The notes under the pieces were generated by a model, which did not search any database, was not told the DNA's origin, and saw only the letters and a list, made by a program, of their open reading frames with translations. 64,000 nt of DNA from Mikania micrantha (lineage: Eukaryota > Streptophyta > Magnoliopsida > Asterales > Asteraceae), in assembly GCA_009363875.1 (NCBI GenBank), contig CM018693.1:74012986-74076985 (forward strand), in the 5' to 3' direction. This document shows positions 1 through 11,300 of this stretch, piece after piece. Position 1 is the stretch's first letter, and each line of letters starts with the position of its first letter. Made by a program: the position numbers and the translations under genes.

Positions 1-840
1 TTGAGTTACCCATTTAATTTAACCAATAAAGATCAAAACCAGTTTGTAACTCATCTCTGCATAGCTTAATACCTAACATCTTAAGTTCTATAAGGTTCCA
101 ATTTATTTTCTTTTTGTATTTTTCTTTTTGATTTGTCTCTCCTATTCAACACATTCTCATGGACGGCTTCAGCTAGGTCTTTATAAAGCAATATGGCACG
201 TATACAGAACTGTGTTGACATGATCAACTTGTTCTATCCAAATGGACGGCTTCAGCTAGGTCTTTACAAAGAAATATGGCATGTGTATGGAATCGAACTT
301 ATTTTATATTTGTGTTTTTCTTAGCTTATCCTATCTGAAAGGACGGCTTCAGCTAGGTTGCAACCCAGCAATATGGCACGTGTACAGAATCGGATTTAAT
401 TTTATTTTATTATGATTCAATCATTCTCATCTGAATGGACGACTTCTGCTAGGTCTTTACAAAGCAATATGGCACATGTACAGACTTGAATTCATGAATC
501 ATCGGAAACCTCAATAGATCCTATGATAACAGGTGTATGCCTGATTTGAGTCAAAAACTATTTATCACTTAACTAATTTTCTAAAATGGATCCCACAAAT
601 CAGACTTTCTATGTAATCAACAATAGTCTATACATTTTGCAAAGTTGGCCTATCAGTACATCAAATCACAATTCTTATGTGTTTTCGGTTTATGCATTCA
701 CTTTTGCTTTTAAGAAAAGATAGATTAACACATCAGTTTCTCTAATAAGACTCTCATTTTTACAAATTTTCAAATGTTTTTGGATTTTTAAAATTTTCAA
801 ATGTTTTTGGTTTTTCAAATTAAACTACTTTTTCTCACTT
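1..840 (-). mobile_element. Spacer of a second, gag-pol-deleted Copia-1 family copy
   Basis: This stretch matches 6185-7020, the non-coding spacer between pol and the extra ORF of Copia-1, nearly base for base, including four tandem units. It abuts the LTR at 841. On the minus strand the order is LTR, then AAGTG, then the spacer. AAGTG equals the first five bases after the LTR in the intact 5' junction (three-base gap plus TG of the primer binding site, 60893-60897). I infer that the LTR at 841-1479 is shared by two tandem copies and that the second copy lost everything from its primer binding site to the end of pol. No coding sequence is seen here. Confidence 0.7.
161..490. repeat. Four ~90-bp tandem units (first copy)
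   Basis: Units beginning GGACGGCTTCAGCTAGG start near 161, 244, 341 and 437 and each continues with a CAATATGGCACGTGTACAGA-like half. Spacing is 83-97 bp. The same four units recur at 6342-6670. Confidence 0.85.
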
Positions 841-1479
841 TGTAGGACCAACTTGGAGCCCGGAAACTCTCCGGTTCCTATGTAGAACTGCTCGACAGCC
901 TCTGGAATAGTGCGAAATCCTATTCCAGGGTTTTCCAGTCGAAACCAACAGTCCCCGTGGCGATCCAAAGGTGAGGAGTGAACGTTTGGATCAAGATCGA
1001 ACACCAACGAGCTAGAATCGAAGTTGGACAGTAAGGAACCACTCAAAACCCTAAGGGTATGACTCTGGAGAGCTCTGGGAAGAGAGAAGGCTCGGAAAAG
1101 TTAGGTTTGAATCTGTTTGAACTGGTATATATAGACTGTACTCATTCAGCTAAATGAGTGGCCGAAACAACTCATTCGGCGAATGGCTCAGCCAAATGAG
1201 CTTGGTCAACCGAATGAGTCATGCGGATGACTCATTCGTTCGCCCTAGTCATTCGCTAGGTGTTCATTCGCCCGAATGACCTCATTCTTAGGGTCATTCA
1301 TACGAATTAGTCTATAAGACATATATAATCAAGGTTAAACATAATCAAACACATATAAACACATATAAATTTGAATAAACATTAAGAACAATATAGAAAG
1401 ACTGATTGCATTAATAACGTAAACTTTATACGTCAAAGATCATTCAAAATATGAACTAGGGACATTTCATGCACTAACA
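841..1479 (-). repeat. Copia-1 3' LTR (639 bp)
   Basis: It begins TGTTAGTG and ends TCCTACA on the minus strand and aligns with 60898-61513. Differences include indels around 1140-1200 and 1350-1375 plus scattered substitutions, so the pair is not young. Degenerate copies of the word CATTCGGC/GCCGAATG fill 1140-1320. It also serves as the apparent 5' LTR of the deleted copy at 1-840. Confidence 0.9.
1126..1133 (-). promoter_or_regulatory. Copia-1 LTR TATA box
   Basis: TATATATA lies at this position in the 3' LTR. The 5' LTR has TATATTTA on the plus strand at 61182-61189, so the promoter that would drive Copia-1 has decayed. Confidence 0.6.
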
Positions 1480-1494
1480 TACTCCCCCTTGGAC
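1480..1494 (-). other. Copia-1 polypurine tract
   Basis: The minus strand reads GTCCAAGGGGGAGTA immediately before the 3' LTR. This is the plus-strand primer site for reverse transcription and shares the AGGGGGAG core with Copia-2. Confidence 0.8.
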
Positions 1495-1502
1495 CTAGTT
1501 CT

Positions 1503-4500
1503 TCACTTTCCAGCATCCTTCTTGAAATACTTGTCTGATATAGCTTTCCAGTCTGTTCCAGCATGAATTCCAAAAACAATGCAGATCCGGATCACTCTCA
1601 TGTATTGCAATGGTTGTTCCATGTCTTCAACATCAAAGAAAATCTGACATGTACACAAAGCTTTGACATCATTGTGAGACAGATTCGTCAGCCACATCGG
1701 ATCAAATATGCGTTCAGTATCCCACTTGTTGTCCTTGCACAACACAATCACAGCCTCTGCAGTTCGCCCATAATAATACCACCATCGGAAGCTGTCCAAG
1801 AAGTCCTGGCGCATCTTCCGTAAAGGAATCTTCTTCATGACTTTTGGAGGCAGCCACTTTAGGATAACTTTGTGTCTGCGGGTATCTCCACTGATTTCTG
1901 GTTGATAGTATCTTTCAGGTTCCTGAGGCTTGAAGTTGATCCACCTCTTCCTATACTCATACTGGATCTGTCTAGAGAACCAAGATGACATCCCCGAATC
2001 TCCACTGTAAAGCATCTTCAAACATGCGAGTTGATTGACTTCAAATCCTGGCAACGTCTTGAAGTCATGGGGGTGGTTGAAATACTGAATTCCTTTTTTT
2101 CTCTTGACAACATAACATTGTAGATCATGAAAGTATGCACAGCTAAGTATTTGACCTCCGGCCTTGTATCATTTGGTCCTATAAAATTTGGTGTGTGTAG
2201 CTGGCATCTTTACAACACTCTCCTTCTTTAAGACTTCCCAGTAAGGCTTTTAATTCCTCTTTTATCTTTTGGAGGTCTTCTGCTGAAAACTCACTACCAC
2301 TGACCTTTTCTTCAACCTTTCTTCTTAGCTCCTCCTAAGTGTGTTGTCCGAAAAGATCAGTAAAGGTCAGCAGATCATCCTCAACTGAAGTATACTTTGC
2401 GTCTTCTTCTTTAGTGGTATCCTCCAAAATCACTTCATTAACATCATCAAAGGTTTCCGGAGAAGGAATATCAGAAATAGGAGCAGAGGTGTCATCAATG
2501 GCCACCTCGTCAGGATTTAACCTGAACAGCTCATCAATTTGCTCCTTGGTCAAACAGTGAATAATCTCTCCTTCCTCTTTGTCGTAACTGACTGAGTGTT
2601 GTATAATGCCATGAGCATCCGGAATCATAGTCAATGTCTCATCCAAAGACGACTCAGAGGCACAGCTTGAACTTCCTCAGTAGCTTTCGAATCTTCAGTC
2701 TGAGGGGGAGGAGGAGGCTTGGCACTCTTGTCGTGCTTTGTCTTGTTCCGGATCTCAGTGGGAGGGGACTGCACCTCTGCTGCACTTGAAGAACTGGCAG
2801 ACCCACTTCCGGAACCATCATCATCATCATCTGAATCATTGTCTTTAACAGAATCCTCATAATCTACTTTCTCCTTATCAGACTCCTCATCTTCTTCTTC
2901 ATCTTCTTCTTCTTCTTTCTCCCCATTTGAATCATCGGAGGCTTCTTCAGTGCCCTCGATCCTAGGAGTAGCCTCCTTGAGGCTTTCAACTTGCTCGGTA
3001 AGTCGCGAGTTTTCGGTCTCAAGTACTAGGATCCTGTCACTGAAACCAGAGGCGGTCAATGCCAACTGGTTGTGCTCATCGATGTACTTGAGCAATAGCT
3101 CCTCCTGTTGAGCAGATCTGGGCCTTAAATCAGCACGCTGGTCAGCAACCTATAATAATAGAGAATCTTTCTTACCGACCTTCTGCGTGAGCTGGGTAAT
3201 TGCTTCCTCCTGCTGATGGTTCCTCTCCATCAGCCTAAGTACCAAACTGTTCACTGTACTGAGCTGTTAAGTCACTGAAACAGTAGGAATATAAGGATCA
3301 GCTTGTGTGATGGAGGGACCCGAAGAAGTAGTAGTAAAAATAGCAGCTTGAACACTAGAGGAGGTCAGAGGGGCAATAGAAACACGTGAAGGAATAGCAC
3401 GTGACCTGGTTAGTGAAGAAACTGCAACTGTTGCAGCTGATGTCATAGTAGTTGCTGTAAAAGAAGACAGTTCTGACCGCCTCTGTAGGACAAACTTTGT
3501 CCTTCTTCTCTTGGCGGGAGGAGATGATGTGGCCTGAACAGTAGCAGCAGCAATAGTGACAGCTGCAGTGGGTGTAGCAATAGAAGCACGTGGAGGAGGA
3601 GTGAGATCAAACTCATGAATAAAGGATGGATCCCTGATCTCCTCAAGCTCAGTAACACTAGGCCTGTTCCTCTTCTTCACCAGCCTAGTTCCCACCATTA
3701 GGTTCTCAAACTCATCATCTGTCTTGTCACAATCCGAGCTATTAGAACCTTCTCCATCATCATCTTCACCACCAGCCTCTCCTGTTTCATCTGAATCATC
3801 TCTCTCCTCGGCTGAAGTGGTGCCTGCCAGGTCTAAAGGAGTGGAAACTGTGGCCTCAGTAGTAGCAAGGAAATCCAGCTCAAGAAGACTATCTACATCA
3901 TCAGTATCAACACCAGAAACATCAACACCTCCTGCACCAACACTAGCACCACTTGCACATGCACCAGTAACATCTCCACCAGCTCCTGTAACAACAACAC
4001 CAGCACCACTAGCTCCTGCACCACTAACACCAACATCAGCATCTCCACCATCATCACCATCATCATCACTTGGTACTATAATGTCCTCTATATCCGAATC
4101 ACAATCATCATGCCTCCATTTCCTTCCACCAGGAGCAATGTACTCAGGATTCTTGAGATGACCAAATAGAGCACGAACTAGATTCTTCGTCTCTTTTCCC
4201 CTGTATGATAATACTCTGTTGAGAGTAATGTCGTTCATGTGCTCTAACCGAATGATGTCTGTCCTGGTCTTTGGTAGGTTAGGCACTTGAGCATAAAAAA
4301 TCTGCTGGAGGAATCTAGGGTACATAAGAAACTTCTTGTCACCCTTGAGAAGGACATTCTCCTTCAGATATGTGAATACTATCTCAGAAAAGTTGAATGG
4401 TAGATTTAGCACCAATGCCACAAAAGCACACTGTATAGTCTCCCTCAGCTCATCAAATCCCCCGCGTCTCGAGCCCAAACAGTGAATAAGTGTGCTAAGT

Positions 4501-4909
4501 ACTTGAACTGTGGAGATAGAAAGGCTTTGTTAAGAACTCCGACTCCCAAGTCACCATCGTACTTGCATTGCATGAAGCATCCTCGAACAAGATAGTGATC
4601 AAGTAGAATGGGATGATCAGGTGCATCCTGAAATCCACAGATCCTCCTAATGTGCTCTGCAGAAACTATGACATCCGTCCCTAGCACCTTGTCCCTAATC
4701 ACAGGCGGCTCCACCTCACAGTCTATATCCGCCGATCTCCAGAAATCTCGCTGATGTGACTGATATGGATAATGGACAGTATAAATAGCAGGGAAGATCC
4801 TAGAACGCCTAAGAAAAGTAATGATCTCTCTGAAATGCTTGGCATTCTTGGTGGCAAGATCCATGTGAGCATAGATGTTGTTCTTCGTCACTGCTTTGTA
4901 ATCAGCCAT
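1503..4909 (-). pseudogene. Decayed extra ORF downstream of pol (env position), Copia-1
   Basis: A protein-like region lies in sense orientation between the pol spacer and the polypurine tract. It starts at the Met at 4909 (MADYK). The first block runs to about 4460, shifts frame and continues to 3267, meets in-frame TAA (3267) and TAG (near 3150), goes on to about 2640, shifts again to 2335, decays, and ends with a block at 2054-1503. The N-terminal third is globular and resembles the N-terminus of the Copia-2 ORF at 13582. The middle is Ser/Thr/Ala-rich, then Asp/Glu-rich with poly-Asp and poly-Glu runs, with Gln/Glu-rich coiled-coil-like stretches near 3100-3240. I see no signal peptide or membrane segment, so a classical Env is not supported. 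Function unknown. Confidence 0.75.
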
Positions 4910-4949
4910 TCTGAAAAACAAAAGAATTAACATGTCAGCTCAAATCAGT

Positions 4950-5790
4950 TAATCAATTGATTAAAATTATAAATTTTAGATAAGTATAAAACTTGTACGA
5001 ATGAGACTGCAATGACCGAATGAGTATTGGCGAATGAGTTTACATTGACCGAATAGGTCAAGTCAACCGAATGACAATCGAAAGAACTCATTCGGTTGAA
5101 TCATTGACCAAAAGACTCAAGTCAACCTAATGATCAGGGAATGAGGCTAGTGGCAGAAAGAGCCTCATTCGGTCAGATGGCTTCATTTTGTCGCTGCCTC
5201 TCACTCGGTCGGCTCTTGAAGTCCGAAAGAACTTCATTCGGTCGGCCGAAGGAGTTGAAAAGTCCAAGTCCTCAAAACTTCAAATCAGACCACAAAATTC
5301 ACGCCAACATGTTCAAAAACAACCGATTAAGATTTTTAAAACAAGCTTTATGTGATTTAGTGGTCAATTTGGCCACTTATTAAGTGGTGACAGTTACGAG
5401 CCCTAGAACCCTAGACACTGAATCATTTCAAGTGAATCAGCGGTCAAAATTGGATAATATTGAACCCAATGGTAACTGTAACAACCACAAGAAAAAATCT
5501 CAGCAAAAGAATTGAGTTAATCGATGAAAACTTGAAGAACAGATGAAAGAAATTGCTTCGGCCGAAACGGTTTCGTACAGTAAACCGAAAGGAACTTTTG
5601 GGGGGGAATGAGTTGATTCGGCCGAAACACTCAATATATAAGAGATCTCATTCGGTTGAAAGGTCAACCAAATGAGTTACATTCGAATCAGACTGATTCG
5701 GCCGAATGACTCGTTCGAATGAGAGAAGTCATTCGGTCGAATGAGCTATTCGCCTGTTTCATTCGCACGAATGAAACTTAGCACTCACAA
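4950..5790. repeat. Spacer rich in ATTCGG/CCGAAT words
   Basis: Non-coding Copia-1 spacer. From about 5000 to 5780 it is packed with degenerate copies of CATTCGG(T/C)CGAATGA, including the perfect palindrome ATTCGGCCGAAT near 5696. Short open frames here are by-products of the repeat. The stretch from 5790 to 6184 is AT-rich with nothing recognised. Confidence 0.7.
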
Positions 5791-6184
5791 GCACAACTTA
5801 ATTTCAATTTTGACAATTTTAACAGTCAGACGAGTGCAATTATGAAGATTAGTCTGGTTTGGTGATGAATTCAGATATGACTGAACATCTGAACACAAAA
5901 ATGATCATCTAAAATAAATTTGAAACATATCTTTTTGTATTTTTCTGAAAAGAAATACAACTGGACAACTAACAATTAAAACTAAAAATAGTTAAGAAGC
6001 ACATATTTTTGTGAGTAGTCTTTCAAGAAAATGACACATACACCTAATCACATCAAATCAGCATTACTGAATGTTACACTTCAGACACATTTGTCTTAAG
6101 ATTTGATTAGTGATATACTTGTCCACTTTAAGCCTGACAATACATCATTTCTAAACAAATTTAATGATCACTCATATTTTCTGA

Positions 6185-7020
6185 CTGAGTTACCACTTTA
6201 TTTAACCAATAAAGATCAAAACCAGTTTGTAACTCATCTCTGCATAACTTAATACTTACATCATAAGTTCTATAAGGTTCCAATTTATTTTTTTTTGTAT
6301 TTTTCTTTTTGATTTGTCTCTCATGTTCAACACATTCTCATGGACGGCTTCAGCTAGGTTTTTACAAAGCAATATGGTACGTATACAAAACTGTGTTTAC
6401 ATAATCAACTTGTTCTATCCAAATGGACGGCTTCAGCTAGGTCTTTTCCAAGTCAATATGGCATGTGTATGGAATCGAACTTATTTTATATTTGTTTTTT
6501 TCTTAGCTTATCCTATCTGAATGGACGGCTTCAGCTAGGCTGCAACCCAGCAATATGGCACGTGTACAGAATCGGATTTACTTTTATTTTCTTATGATTC
6601 AATCATTCTCATCTGAATGGACGGCTTTAGCTAGGTCTTTACAAAGCAATCTGGCACGTGTACAGACTTGAATTCATGAATCATTGGAAACCTCAATAGA
6701 TCCTATGATAACAGGTGTATGCCTGATTTGAGTCAAAAACTATTCATCACTTAACTTGTTTTCTAAAATGGATCCCACAAATTAGACTTTCTAAATAATC
6801 ACCAATAGTCTATACATTTTGTAAAGTTGGCCTATCAGTACATCAAATCACAATTCTCATGTGTTTTCGGTTTATGCATTCACTTTTGCTTTTAAGACAT
6901 GATAGATTAACACATCACTTTATTTAATAAGACTTTCTCATTTTTACAATTTTTCAAATGTTTTTGGATTTTTAAAATTTTCAAATGTTTTTGGTTTTTC
7001 AAATTAAACTACTTTTTCTC
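6185..7020 (-). repeat. Copia-1 post-pol spacer block, duplicated at 1-840
   Basis: Non-coding block between pol and the extra ORF. Four tandem units start at 6342, 6425, 6523 and 6619. The whole block recurs at 1-840, which shows that two copies of the family lie in tandem. Confidence 0.85.
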
Positions 7021-7025
7021 CCCCT
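7018..7025 (-). other. Internal polypurine-tract-like motif, Copia-1
   Basis: The minus strand reads TTTTTAGGGGGAGAAAAAG, sharing the AGGGGGAG core of the real tract at 1480-1494. It lies just after pol. The deletion in the 1-840 copy ends inside this motif. Confidence 0.55.
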
Positions 7026-7159
7026 AAAAACCTAAAACATAAAATCTTTTTGAGTTTTTGATTATGTGAAAGAAAAATAACAGAAATGTTAACATGGAAA
7101 AAATAAAACAAAGAAAACTAACTAGTAAAAGTAATGATCATTTGTTTGTTTTAGATGAA

Positions 7160-7733
7160 GGAATGATTTCATCCTTTTGAAAAACACCATTAGCCGTTAG
7201 CAGATATAAAAATCTGGGTTTATCAAAAGCTTTTGTATAAAGATTGTCTTTCTGGTGATCGGTGTGAATTTTAACAACATCGATGAGTTTCTTTTCAAAA
7301 CAATCACGTATGAAGTGATATTTTATGCCGATGTGTTTGGTTTTCGAGTGCTGGACTGGGTTTTTAGTGCAGCAATGGTGGTAGTATTATCAACATAAAT
7401 AGGAGTGTTAGAAAAATGTAACCCATAGTCTCTGAGTTGTTTTTGTATCTAGATGATTTGTGAGCAGCAACTAGCAGCAACAATATATTCAGCTTCACAT
7501 GTTGAAGTAGACACCGACGTCTGCTTCTTGCACTACAAGGTAACTAAACGGGCTCCAAAGAACTGACATCCTACAGATGTTGATTTGAAATCTCTTTTGC
7601 ATCCGCCATAGTCTGAATCACTGTTTGCAGTAAGATCAAAGTTATCATCATTAGGGTACCATAAGCCAAGATCCTGAGTACCCTTCAGATAACGCAAAAT
7701 CCTCTTCACAACAATCAGATGTGATACTCTTGG
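7160..7733 (-). pseudogene. Copia-1 pol, RNase H end (split off by Copia-2)
   Basis: Minus-strand translation gives the Copia RNase H region: a KRILRYLKGTQ-like stretch, SDSDYGGC with the first catalytic Asp, a KSTS-GCQFFG segment, the STCEAEY motif and a VDNTTT-like stretch. It contains stops and a frameshift and fades out near 7160. It continues the reverse transcriptase at 17504-18506. Copia-2 is inserted exactly between them, with CTTGG at 7729-7733 and again at 17504-17508. Confidence 0.82.
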
Positions 7734-8348
7734 TGTTGGACTAAAAGAACCAATGAGCTTGATCAGAAAAATCTCTAAGTCTCACAGCATTACAACAACT
7801 GAAGAAGAACACAAAGGCTGATATTCAAATGTGCTGAAGTCACAAGATCTGAAGAGATGTACAACAGCTGAAGTGTAAGTCGTCAGGTGTTGTAGTGTAT
7901 AGTTAGTCTTCAGTAGTTTTCTTATTGTTTGTAAAAGTCTGGTGAGTAGTTTACTCATCAGAGGTTTTAGTATTTTGTATTTCAGTAGTTTCAGTATTTG
8001 TACTTCAGTAGTTTTGTTCTTCAGTAGTTGTAGAGTTTGTCTTCAGATGTTGAAGACATTCTCAGTCGTTTAGTTAATTTCAGTTGTTTTGTTTTGTCTG
8101 TTAGATGTCAACATCATGTGACATCATCAGACGTCACTGCCTTCTATATATAGGCAGTTGACATGTTTGTAAAAAAATGAAGTTAATCAATTGAATGAGA
8201 TATTCCTTTTACAGAAAACTTTCTCTCTCTATAACAAACTTGCGTTACTGTTTGATTGAACTTGTTCTTACTTTACTTATGCTAATTCTGTGTTGAATTC
8301 CGCTGCTATACTCTACTGATTTATCAATTGAGAACATCTGATCCTACA
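7734..8348 (+). repeat. Copia-2 5' LTR (615 bp)
   Basis: Starts TGTTGGACTA and ends GATCCTACA. Its U3 has repeated TTCAGTAGTTTT-like words (7908-8035), and a TATA box follows at 8145. Identical by eye to 16889-17503. Confidence 0.95.
8130..8152 (+). promoter_or_regulatory. Copia-2 LTR core promoter: TGACGTC-type site and TATA box
   Basis: GACGTCA (8130-8136), the reverse of TGACGTC, is a bZIP/TGA-type binding core. It lies next to two TGACATC-like words and a few bases upstream of TATATATA (8145-8152). The order fits a plant Pol II promoter with transcription starting near 8175-8185. The same sites recur in the 3' LTR (TATA at 17300-17307). Regulation by bZIP factors is inferred from motifs only. 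Confidence 0.6.
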
Positions 8349-8350
8349 AT

Positions 8351-8362
8351 TGGTATCAGAGC
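8351..8362 (+). other. Copia-2 primer binding site
   Basis: TGGTATCAGAGC, complementary to the 3' end of initiator Met-tRNA, two bases after the LTR. Confidence 0.9.
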
Positions 8363-8372
8363 GGGTTAATCA

Positions 8373-11300
8373 TTGATCGATTACACAATTGATCACCTGT
8401 CGATTAACAGCGCAGGATGTTGGAAATCTGTTGTGCATGGACCATATAAACCCACGATCACTGATCCTGAAACTAAGATCATGATTCCGAAACTTGCTGA
8501 TATGTATTCGGATGAGGACATTAAACTGTTTGAAATTGATGCTAAAGCTCATGGTATTCTGGCCATGGCTCTGCCGAATGAGATCTATTCTGGTTTGATG
8601 CATTATGATACTGCTCATGATCTCTGGGTTGCACTGAAAGAACAATTTGGTGGAACCGATGAGGTTTTAGCAAATACTAGAGAAATTCTGGCTCAGCAGT
8701 ATGAGACATTTTCTCACCGAAAGGGTGAATCCTTGACTCAACAATTTGAGCGATTCTCATGTTTAATTTCTGAGTTAAAAATGGTTAAGCAAGAATACAC
8801 TAATAGTCAGATGAATAACAGATTTCTCAGATCATTGCCTGAGAGATGGGACACTTATACAATTGTCCTACGCTCTAATGCTAATCTAGAAAGTCTATCT
8901 CTCACCCAATTACATGGGAAACTCTTAACTTTTGAGAGAGAGGTAGAACAGAAGAGAAAACTGTCTTCATCTGGAAAACTTGCTGATGATTTTGTTCCTG
9001 GTAACACTGCTTTACTTGGTCAGGAGTCAGAGTTTAATGGGTCTGAATGTTCTTATGATGAACATATTGACTTTTCTACTAACAATTCTGATCATGCTTT
9101 TGTGGGAGTTGAGGGTAATGCAGGAAGTTATAGTGACAACTTGTGTTTTGTGATGGATGATTTGAAAGGTATCCCGGATGATGATCTAGAGGAGATGGAC
9201 ATTTTAAGTCAAATGGCATTGATCAACATCAGATCACAAAAGTTTTATAAAAGAACAGGAAGGAAGTTCCCTGGATTATCTGGCAAGACTAAGGTTGGAT
9301 TTGACAAAGGGAAGTTGAGGTGCCATAAGTGTCATAGGCTTGGTCACTTTGCTAGGGAGTGCAAAACATCTGGCTCTAATCCTGCTGCACCTTTTGTGAC
9401 CTTTCCGAGCAACAATTCCTCAGGCAAAGGACTACAATCTTCTGGTACTAGTCAACAGCAATTCTTTCCAGCTCACTTTGTTCCACAAAATCCAATGCCC
9501 TATCCATATCCTTGCTTTTACATGCCTCAACCTCCTCACAATCCAGCATTAATCTCACCACAATCACCTGCTCTTCCTGAATCCAGCAAACCTCAATCAA
9601 CTCAACAGTCTCAACAACAACAGCATCAGAGTTTCTTCACTCCTGGAGTTGTTGATTGGAGTAGCTTGCCTGATGACTTATCAGACTTCAACATGCAGCC
9701 TTTTTCTGAAACTGGTCCACATGGTGGAGACAATCCTTTTGGAAATCTGGCACTGATGGCTATTGATTCAACTGACAATATCTGTCAATCCTCTTCAACA
9801 TCTCAGGGTCCTTCAGCATGCCAAAGTAGCATCTGGTATGTTGATAGTGGAGGATCCATGCATATGACTGGGAGCAGATCTCTTCTTCATAACTATTTCA
9901 CTGGAAGGAGAGGATTTGTGTCCTTTGGTAATGATGCTAAGGGGTATATCATAGGTAAAGGTGTAGTCACTAATGGTGAGATTAGGTTTGATGATGTTAA
10001 TCATGTTGAGAATCTTAAGTACAATCTGCTGAGTGTTAGTCAAATGTGTGATAAGGGTCATGTGTCTCTCTTCACTAAGCAAGATTGTAGGATTTTATCT
10101 TCTGATGTGATGCCTTTGATTAGCAAAGTGTTAGATGAGTATACACTTCTTAAGGCTAACAGAGTGGGAAAGGTATATGCCTTTGATCTTTCTAAGAAAA
10201 TCTCTATCAAAGGTCATCCTTGTTTATTTTCTAAGGCCTCTTTCAAGGAATCAAATCTGTGGCATAGAAGATTAGGTCATGTGAACATTAAGAACATGAA
10301 TCAATTGGTGAAACATGGTTTGGTTAGAGGTCTTCCTTTAAAGGATTTTAGTTGTGATGAAAACTGTTCTGCATGCTTGAAAGGAAAGCAACACAAAGTC
10401 TCTTTTCCTTCAATTGGAGATTCCAAATCCACTGGTTGTTTACAACTGTTACACATGGATCTGTTTGGTCCAGTGCAGATAATGTCTATGGCAAAGAAGA
10501 AGTATTGTCTAGTTATTGTTGATGACTATTCAAAGTTTGTCTGGACTTTCTTCTTACACTCAAAAGGTGAGGTTGCCAAGGCTATTATCAAATTTGTGTT
10601 GTATGCTGAAAAGCAGTTTTCTCTTTCTATCAAGTGTGTTAGGAGTGACAATGGCACTGAATTCAGAAATCATCTTCTTGATGAATTTTATCAGTCAAAG
10701 GGAATTCAGAGACAGTATAGCATTCCCAGATCTCCTGAACAGAATGGAGTGGTAGAAAGGAAGAATCGGACCCTGATTGAAGCTGCCAGAACAATGCTTG
10801 CTGATTCTGGTTTACCTCTCACATTCTGGGCAGAAGCTGTTAACACAGCTTGCTATGTGCAAAACAGAGTTTTGGTGAATCAAAGATGGTTGAAGACTCC
10901 ATATGAAATCCTTCATTCTTTAACTCCTTTGATTTCCTTCTTCAGAGCTTTTGGGTGTCCTTGTTTCATTCTCAACACCAAAGATCAACTTACCAAGTTT
11001 GATTCCAAAGTTGATGCAGGATACTTTGTTGGATATTCTTCAACATGCAAGGCATATAGAGTGTTCAATTGTAGAACAAAGACTGTAGAAGAAACTCTTC
11101 ATGTCAAATTCAATGAATGTCCTAAAGATTCCATTCCTCAGAATCCTGCTGAGATGTTTGATCTGAATATCTTGCAACATGATTTTCATGTTGAGAATAG
11201 TGGTGTAGAAGATGAAGTTCTTCCAGCTGATCCACCACCAGCTTCTAATGCAACATCACAAGGAATTTCAGATGATGAAGATGCAAGTACTCATTTGTTC

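Noticed and set aside
161..490. CRISPR-like or satellite array
   Set aside because: Four units of about 90 bp with diverged spacers that recur in the second copy of the spacer; a retrotransposon tandem repeat.
3724..4161. Ser/Pro-rich plus-strand open frame
   Set aside because: It is the antisense shadow of the acidic, Thr/Ala-rich part of the Copia-1 extra ORF; no homology of its own.
1503..4909. Calling the extra ORF an envelope gene
   Set aside because: No signal peptide, transmembrane helix or cleavage site; position alone is not enough.
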